Shown here: positions 59,101-64,000 of the stretch, in pieces
How positions within the stretch are numbered: the stretch's first letter is position 1
Layout: each line of letters opens with the position of its first letter
Source: Hexactinellida sp. DTS-2022
Lineage: Eukaryota > Porifera > Hexactinellida
Assembly (NCBI GenBank): GCA_028753945.1
Contig: JAPNXP010000005.1
Span: 4,650,001-4,714,000 of the forward strand
Reading direction: 5' to 3'
DNA length: 64,000 nt
Notes under the pieces: generated by a model
Database searches by the model: none
Told to the model about the DNA's origin: nothing
The model's input: only the letters and a program-made list of their open reading frames with translations
Program-made: the position numbers and the translations under genes

Positions 59101-62100
59101 GTATAAGCACATCGTCGGGAACTGCACTTGATGTGCTTATAACCAGCATGTTCTTATAACCGACATAAATTATATAGGGTATATGGCAACCGTTTTCCAA
59201 CATAGTGTTCTTATAACCGGTGTGCTTATATCCGACATCTACTGTATTACCAAATACCTTTTCTAATGTAATTTTCAGACACTGGCAAGGTTATTTTTAA
59301 CATCAAATACACCATTGCGAAGCCGGGTTATATTTATTTTGAAAAGGTGTTGACCGATATATAAGTAAGCCCATTGATTAATTAATTAATTCTTAAAACT
59401 TGATAAATTTTGGTTGGGACCGAAAAGTCAATTTCTAATTTACTAAATTTAGTGACAAGAAACTGTTTATTAAATGGAAAGAGATCACACCTCATTATTA
59501 GCATATAGCTAATATTCTCACCTGCTGCTTATGCAGATTCGATATAACCGTTATCTGTACAGCTACATCTTTCATCCCCTCTAACACATTGACTATCTCC
59601 TGTGCCAGGTCTAAATACACTCTCGGATCTGTTCTCAGATACTCACTGATCTCCAGCATGTTGAGAATAGTCTCGTTAGCTAGCACCGCTGCGCCGATAG
59701 CTTGCGAGCCGATTAAGCTAACTTGATTCTCCATTGTATTAATCGTGTTTAGCGTATCAGCTACGAAATTCCGCAGATAAACAGCTGTGTACTCCAACTG
59801 TTTCGTAAGCAGCAAACTCAGCTGTTCCATTTGTTTCAATTCTCTCGCTTCACTGACCAGTGTATTTACGTCCATAGTTGCATCATCTAATCTTGTCGTG
59901 AATGGTAATACATTCTGTGTTGATTCTAACTGAGTAACAACAGCACTCGCATTGGCTATTTCGCTTCTGAAGCTATTTATACCCTCCTGCAGTTCCTGGT
60001 AACACTCTGGACAGGCGATACAGCCCTGAGTGACGTTATAAAAGTTCTCACTGCATTTGTTGCATTTGTCACCAAACACTCCTTCTCTACACACACAAAT
60101 GCCATTCGAATTACACTGGTTTGTAATAGAGCCAGGCTGGAAACAATCGCATGGCGCACATCCCTGTTCTGAGAATCCGTAGAAATCCTGTTGACACGTG
60201 TCACAAGTCACTCCAGTGACACCAGCCTGGCACCTACACTGTCCACTTGTCACATTGCATTCAATGTCCACTGCTCCTGTGGGGCTACAGCCACACTCGC
60301 GACACCCTGTGCCACTTGATATGTCGAAATATCCTAAGAGGCATTCTGCACACTCTCTGCCAGTTGTGTTAGGCAGACACACGCACTGCCCGCTTCTGGC
60401 GTCGCAATATTGGTTGTCAGCACCTGTGGAGGGAATTCAAAAGTTACATTCTATAAACAACTGTATTATAATACTGTAGAACTCGGGTATAACGCAGTGT
60501 ATTATACAGCAATTTGTAAATGCGCTCCTAATCCTGGTCTTATCCAATTTTCATACAACTAAATTACAAATTAATGTTACGGTATAAGAGAGGATTCTAA
60601 ATTTTCGCGCTCCTAAATTCAAATTTTCCAAAAATCATGCTCCAAAAGGAGCGTCTCGCGCTCCTGGATAATTCCTTGGTATACCGTCGTATTATCCGAG
60701 ATTACATGAAATAACATACTGCTTTATAAACTTCGTTAAAATTTTGTTGTATTAAGCCAAAACCTACACCTTAGAAATGGAATTAAGTACGTATTTTCCG
60801 AGTGTACATGCTTTATAAAATGTGTTGCATTTAATCCAAGTACGTTATAACTTATACCCAAGGAATTATCCAGGAGCGAGAGACGCTCCTTTTGGAGCCT
60901 GATTTTTGGAAAATTTGAATTTAGGAGCGCGAAAATTTGGAATCCTCTCCTATACCGTAACACTAATTTGTGTTTTAGCCGTATGAAAATTGGATCAGAC
61001 CAGGATTAGGAGCGTATTTACAAATGGCTATATAATACACTGCTTATACCCGAGTTCTACTGTACATGTATATACTCGCCTTGCTGGTCGCACAGACATC
61101 TGCTGCAGTTCTTAGCTAGTACAGCGTCTCCGTAGAACCCGGGAGCGCATACCTCGCAGCTGTCTCCCGCTGTGTTGCCCACACACTTGAGACACACCCC
61201 ACTGGTGTTGTCACAGCTACCCGGGACTCCCAGCGCTATGTTACCACTACAGGCACATGGAATGCATCCGACAGCATTACCCGGATCTCCGTAGTAGTTC
61301 TGACTACAGAACTCGCAGCGCAGCCCCTCGTGTCCCAGCGTACACTCAGTGCACTCTATGTCCAGGCCCTGGGGGGTGTCAGCCGGCAGGAATGCAGAAG
61401 GGATCAGCTCGCAGAGGGGGGAGAATGATCCGCTCCCCTGTCCGGGGCAGACACAGGGGAGACAGCTGATCGCTTCAGAAGGGGACCCGTAATACCCGGG
61501 GACACAGGACTCACAAGAGGCACCGGTGGTAGAGGGGGGACACACGACACACGCCCCCGTGTTAGGATCACAGCTGAGCTGAGAGCTGTTGCCAAAGCAG
61601 TCGCACTGAACACAGTCAGTAGTGCCTGTCAGTCTGTAGTACCCAGGCGCACACCTGGAGCAGGAGGGGCCCGAGTAGTTAGCGTTACAGACACATGACT
61701 CCACCCAGCTAGCGGTAGTGCCGGAGCTGCTGCGAACCGCTATGGGCAGGGATACCTATAGGGTGATATGAGATCGTAGTACTGATACAGTGGGGACCCC
61801 GGTATTAGGATCACCCTAGGGACCCGTAAAATGGCCGTAATTGTGAAATACAGTGAAATCTCGTTATAACGAAGTGCTTGGGACCTGTAAATTATTTGGT
61901 TGTATCCGGATATACGTTATAATCGGATAATAAATAATGCATTTAGTGCTCTGGGGGAAAATTTCTATTTCGTTATAAGCGGTTATTATTTCGTTATAAG
62001 CGGTTATTATTTCGTTATATCCGACTTCGTTATATCGGAAGTTCACTGTAATTTAATGTTACTATCTACTACGTATATGAAGTCAAACGGGACTTTAAAA

Positions 62101-64000
62101 AGTGCCCGGAATATCGGAGTGGCCGCTATCCACTGTACTAACAGGGCTATATGTTGTTGTGTTACCTGATGGAAGTACGTGTTCGTATCAGGCACGTAGG
62201 TACCTCTTATAAACAGGTGAGTTAAACTCGATAGCACTTGTAAGAACTCCAGCTCGCTAACAGCTGATCCTGTGTCTGTTATAACCCAGTCAGCTGTCTC
62301 GTGCAGGAGAATATCAATAGACACAAACCCGTTAGCCCCTACCATGCTTAACTGAGTGCAAGTAGCAATCTCCATTGAGAATCCCCTGAGCAACAGAGTG
62401 TATGGGGGACACGAGAATGAGGGGAGCGTCTCAGGGATTGGATTTATCGTAAATTGTACTGACAGGGATTGTGTGTAAGAACTTAGCTTGAAACTGAGAT
62501 ATTTCGCAGGTGCGCTAAAGTAGTGGACTGTTGGGAATGTGGCTATACTCGACATGTTGTTGATAGTGAATGGAAAGTAACCGATGAATGCATTCCCGTT
62601 GTCGTCTAGTGTTGTCCAGCTGTCTAGAATGTCTGATTCATTCGTGTTGAACTGTGTTGAAACCTAGAGACATAGGAGTAAATATCAGAACATTATTATG
62701 TGCCATTCAAATGTTACGTAACATAAAAATTCCTGAAAACTATGTCATGTTCTTGGCTATTTTGTAATATAAATATGAGCATCCTTATATGTAGACGGTC
62801 TATAAAGCCCGCAAAAATTTGTAGACCGTCTATAAATTATGTAGACCAAAAGCCCTGCCGTCTATGGGTAATACTAATGTATGTGTAAGAAAACCTGGTT
62901 TAGAAATAGACGGTCTACATACAAGTTATTTCTATAAATATTATGGTCTGTCACACATTGGTTACCTCCCTTTGGAAGCGTTACATAACGTTTGTATGCT
63001 CCTTATTAGTGTTGTAAAATTTCCAAAAATTTTGTTTTCCATGGAAATTTCTGGAAAGATTACATATTGATATTTCAAATTATGCTCAGGAACTTTATTT
63101 GAAATTGCCAAAATTTTTGTGCTACTTAAGTTAATTAATTCCGAGGAAAAATAACAAGCGCACAGTAACAACTCTATATTATAGATATGGTTTATCAAAA
63201 TTTAAAAACAAGGTATATATAACAATTTTTCTATGTAAAATTTCCGGAAAATTGGGAATTTGTTGGAAATTTCCTGAGCTTACAACACTACTCCTAACAA
63301 CCTAACTCACCCTGCCCTGTACATATCCCGTGGCAGCATAACACACTGTATCCCCCTGACCGCTGCAATAACAAGCCCTGCATCCGGTGGGATTAGCCCC
63401 GTCCAGGCTATAATACCCCTCTCTGCATTCTCTGCACATCCTACCGACCACGTTAGTCCTGCATTGACACTCTCCTGTATCGGAGTCACAGGTTGAGCTG
63501 TCTGCCGTTACACCGTTAACATTACAGTCACATGACGTACATCCGTTAATCCCTAGTCCGTAGTACCCGTCAATGCATCTGTCGCACTTCTCTCCCTCCA
63601 CACCGGGTCTGCACAAACACTCTCCGCCCTCCGAGCATTGGAAGTTAGCCGAACCAAGGATACTACATTCACAAGAGGCACAGCCCAAACCGGATGTGAA
63701 GTTATACGCCCCTATCTCACACTCGCTACACTTATCTCCATCCACCAAGCTAAGACAATCGCACTGCCCATTCGCGAAATCACACACCCTCGAGAGAGAC
63801 CCACTCACTATACACCCACAAGCACTACAACCGATCCCAGTCTCGAGACTATAGTGCCCCGGCGTACACACTGAGCATACCCTGTCAGTTCCCACTCCAG
63901 CTAAACACGAACATTCTCCCTCAAACGTACAGTTATCCCCTATAGACCCAGCTGTATAGCAGTTACATAGCAGGAGCCCACTGTATAACTCGGCTGAGAG
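56104..64000 (-). CDS. LAMC: laminin gamma chain, 3' part (eight exons, cut by window edge)
   Basis: Exons from 5' to 3' on the minus strand: beyond 64000-63311, 62663-62166, 61755-61080, 60423-59522, 59043-58390, 57371-57096, 56716-56523 and 56227-56104; 1338 aa are visible and all phases fit. In order: laminin EGF-like repeats (GYYSLDG, CSECEIGAYNF), a laminin IV/B domain (FIGYFPFTINN...YFSAPAKYLSFKLSSYTQSL), more EGF-like repeats (GYYGSPSEA, FYGFSEQGC), then coiled coil with CPECYQELQEGINSF and the end ERTLPKSCNIGS. The single late Cys and the absence of LG domains mark a gamma chain. It pairs with alpha and beta chains in basement membranes. The third intron shown here uses a GC donor (AAG/GCGAGT). 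The N-terminal LN domain must lie beyond the right edge. Confidence 0.9.
56251..56464. repeat. pogo-like MITE, ACAGTCAGGTTCATTATAAAG family
   Basis: ACAGTCAGGTTCATTATAAA at the left, GTTATTAGGGTCTACTGT at the right. CATTAT/CAATAAGC motifs recur. Inverted relative of 27951-28139. In the last laminin intron. Confidence 0.7.
56748..56850. mobile_element. pogo-like MITE, CTTCGCTTAATAAAGTC family, short form
   Basis: ACAGTCGACTTCGCTTAATA to CTTAAGCGGAATCGACTGTA, 103 bp; a deleted version of the 190-bp family at 29986-30175. Confidence 0.85.
56868..57013. repeat. pogo-like MITE, CTCTCGTTAGTAGGACACC subfamily
   Basis: CAATAGACTCTCGTTAGTAG to CTCGTATTAACGAGAATTTA, with the outermost bases changed. 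Confidence 0.7.
57557..58201 (+). CDS. small secreted protein nested in laminin gamma intron
   Basis: Intronless, 214 aa. Residues 1-23 form a clear signal peptide (KINTFILILLLVTFTVCGS). The mature part has six Cys (in EMDCNYN, GLRCTIRK, HTKCPGH, KPCYEW and VIENCVT) and several N-glycosylation sites, as expected for a secreted disulphide-bonded domain. I do not recognise the family; the C-terminal FALDFDYYEPDNPLVPEQFRPP is distinctive. It lies entirely between two laminin exons on the opposite strand. Confidence 0.7.
   Translation: MDNKIKINTFILILLLVTFTVCGSSPTLPTEFTSYIRPWLFGRQLKHQLSALVFANLTNSSYPLIAEMDCNYNTTDPVYIFQVYINSVYNTNYFVDGLRCTIRKSSNSFLPFVVPSLIAAEYIQAFNRDSNRKYITEHTKCPGHNDKPCYEWESVLKDGTPLNVYFYNNTLYRITVDKVQTFALDFDYYEPDNPLVPEQFRPPGIVIENCVTPN
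59087..59246. mobile_element. pogo-like MITE, GGATGCCGGGTATAAGCAC family
   Basis: ACAGTGGATGCCGGGTATAA to TATATCCGACATCTACTGTA, close to 26828-26988. In a laminin intron. Confidence 0.88.
59252..59366 (-). repeat. TATCGGCCAACACC-family MITE, inverted
   Basis: ACCTTTTCTAATGTAATTTT to AAAAGGTGTTGACCGATATA, reverse orientation, with the core ATTGCGAAGCCGGGTTATAT. Confidence 0.8.
60495..60678 (+). mobile_element. hAT-like MITE, left arm copy
   Basis: CAGTGTATTATACAGCAATT to CTGGATAATTCCTTG, flanked by GTATAACG and GTATACCG, a 7/8 target duplication. Confidence 0.82.
60859..61042 (-). mobile_element. hAT-like MITE, right arm copy
   Basis: Inverse of the 60495 copy. On the minus strand it is flanked by GGTATAAG on both sides, an exact 8-bp target duplication. 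Confidence 0.85.
61850..62050. mobile_element. pogo-like MITE, CTCGTTATAACGAAG family, expanded
   Basis: ACAGTGAAATCTCGTTATAA to GGAAGTTCACTGTA. The 21-bp unit TTTCGTTATAAGCGGTTATT is present twice and a third time in altered form, making this copy longer than its relatives. Confidence 0.85.
62785..62926. mobile_element. GTAGACCGTCTA-family MITE
   Basis: TATATGTAGACGGTCTATAA at the left and TAGAAATAGACGGTCTACAT at the right, with extra AGACCGTCTA motifs inside. In a laminin intron. Confidence 0.75.

Larger units (their letters stand above)
60473..61064. mobile_element. pogo-like element with a hAT-like MITE in each arm
   Basis: Outer ends TACTGTAGAACTCGGGTATAA and its inverse (TTATACCCGAGTTCTACTGTA) enclose 590 bp. 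One hAT-like MITE lies at 60495-60678 and a second, inverted one at 60859-61042. The remaining inner sequence (about 180 bp) is the body of the pogo-like element. The composite fills the laminin intron that has the GC donor. Confidence 0.8.

Overview
The window is nuclear DNA of an animal: AT-rich, gene-dense, with spliceosomal introns (mostly GT-AG, one GC-AG) and roughly twenty genes. A laminin gamma chain, an Aster/GRAMD1 protein, a motile-cilium dynein assembly factor (ZMYND10), WASHC1, DMC1 and RAD51D together point to Metazoa. Compact spacing, small proteins and many intronless genes fit an early-branching lineage such as a sponge (a glass sponge is my guess); the sequence alone does not decide this.

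Layout. 1-3062: repeat-rich intergenic DNA. 3063-7324: GRAMD1/Aster and hydroxylysine kinase (HYKK), both intronless, separated by MITEs. 8288-8575: a doubtful ORF built on a palindrome. 9389-15217: WASHC1 in five exons (reconstructed, 459 aa), with an intronless NHL-repeat gene on the opposite strand inside intron 2. 15719-26485: five intronless genes (endophilin-B, NT5DC, SLC46-like transporter, CD225/dispanin on the minus strand, SLC4 bicarbonate transporter of 1026 aa). 28482-42746: a ten-exon gene that I reconstruct as a 799-aa LIM-LIM-RGS-PX protein; its introns hold ANKRD60 (minus, two exons) and a broken 7TM-like gene (minus). 43456-55402: DMC1, a class-3 lipase, FAHD1, TIMMDC1, RAD51D, ZMYND10, ACSL and a START protein, all single-exon. 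56104-64000: the 3' part (eight exons) of a laminin gamma gene on the minus strand, running off the right edge, with a secreted-protein gene on the opposite strand inside one intron.

Themes. Two RecA-family recombinases (DMC1, RAD51D) lie within 5 kb. Several genes concern lipids (GRAMD1, lipase, ACSL, START) or endosomal membranes (WASHC1, endophilin-B, the PX protein). Every gene nested in an intron lies on the strand opposite to its host.

Repeats. The non-coding part is crowded with short non-autonomous DNA transposons (MITEs). At least ten families have ends of the form ACAGT...ACTGT(A), usually with TA at the edges, and carry several internal copies of a family-specific short motif; I read them as pogo/Tc1-mariner-type MITEs. 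A second group has ends CAGKG... with 8-bp target duplications (hAT-like), and four of its copies sit inside the termini of the first group. Other families are a 120-bp TATCGGCCAACACC element (about ten copies), a 160-bp element related to CTGTGCCGAC, a 620-bp GGGTGTCCC foldback, a Tc1-like 480-bp element, and a 180-bp element present in two nearly identical copies. No transposase, CRISPR array, tRNA or rRNA gene was found.
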